DNA of 21,588 nt from an uncultured Collinsella sp. Lineage in GTDB: Bacteria > Actinomycetota > Coriobacteriia > Coriobacteriales > Coriobacteriaceae. Under the pieces are notes generated by a model. The model was not told where the DNA came from. It searched no databases and saw nothing but the letters and a program-made list of their open reading frames with translations. The translations under genes and the position numbers were made by a program. The stretch covers positions 1 through 21,588 of the forward strand of contig CALDBJ010000023.1 of NCBI GenBank assembly GCA_937937835.1. The letters are read 5' to 3'. Positions 21,552 through 21,588 of the stretch are shown one piece after another (position 1 is the stretch's first letter; each line of letters opens with the position of its first letter).

Positions 21552-21588
21552 AAATTGGCTCCAATACGCCTTAAACCAGTCAGGTTGG
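21549..21588 (-). CDS. Possible C-terminal end of a gene entering from the right
   Basis: The minus strand is open from the window edge and reads QPDWFKAYWSQF before a TAA at 21549-21551, which coincides with the edge of the AT-rich hairpin. Twelve codons are far too few to identify a product. The aromatic-rich ending and the hairpin directly at the stop are the only support. Confidence 0.2.
   Translation of the reverse strand, partial: QPDWFKAYWSQF

Larger units (their letters stand above)
21430..21588. other. AT-rich right edge
   Basis: Base composition drops sharply from the GC-rich coding regions to an AT-rich stretch. It includes AAAAAATGCCAAATATG (21465-21481), which resembles AAAAAATGCAAGTATG (307-322) in the inverted-repeat element at the left edge. 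No promoter with acceptable spacing was found. The contents may be intergenic sequence downstream of a minus-strand gene or part of a transferred element. Confidence 0.4.

Overview
The window looks like a chromosomal segment from a Coriobacteriia bacterium, most likely Collinsella or a close relative. The reasons are very high GC at third codon positions, long antisense shadow frames, an NRAMP-related Mg2+ transporter of the kind known from Coriobacteriia, and gene content typical of a Gram-positive gut actinobacterium. The genus is inferred from style and memory, not from a search. There are no rRNA or tRNA genes, no CRISPR array and no intact insertion sequence.

Layout, left to right. Positions 1-425 hold no convincing gene but carry a 151-bp element bounded by 23-bp inverted repeats. 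A NarL-type response regulator and its DesK/NarX-type sensor kinase (426-2197, minus) lie divergent from an ABC-2 exporter operon of one ATPase and two permeases (2397-5724, plus); the pair probably controls the exporter. A second exporter follows, a MacB/LolD-like ATPase with a large FtsX-type permease (6006-9394). Then come a DUF362/ferredoxin protein (9660-10865), a convergent membrane-anchored alpha/beta hydrolase (10997-11962, minus), a hemolysin III/PAQR membrane protein (12149-12832), a CNNM/CorC-type protein (12941-14314), and a small protein whose N-terminus resembles the N-terminal domain of cyanophycin synthetase (14339-15172). A YtxH protein and a PRC-barrel protein are translationally coupled (15309-16453). 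Next is a membrane-anchored polysaccharide-deacetylase homologue whose metal-binding motifs are degenerate (16526-17932).

The right-hand operon (18044-21429) looks like a magnesium module. A roughly 200-nt leader with mutually exclusive hairpins is followed by a tiny ORF that overlaps the TTG start of an MgtE-like protein. That protein has PRC-like, MgtE-N and CBS domains but a divergent membrane part. It is followed closely by an NRAMP homologue with the ion-site substitutions expected of the Mg2+-transporting NRMT subfamily. A strong terminator closes the operon. The last 150 bp are AT-rich and may hold the tail of a minus-strand gene.

A dispersed repeat family built on GTCATTGGGGAC and GTCCCCAATGAC lies directly downstream of three genes (5729-5912, 9392-9577, 17930-17969). 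Its units fold into hairpins with compensatory changes between copies, and two copies begin exactly at the TAG stop codon of the preceding gene. The observations most worth following are this repeat family, the magnesium operon with its leader and partner proteins, the degenerate deacetylase, and the stand-alone cyanophycin-synthetase-like N-domain.
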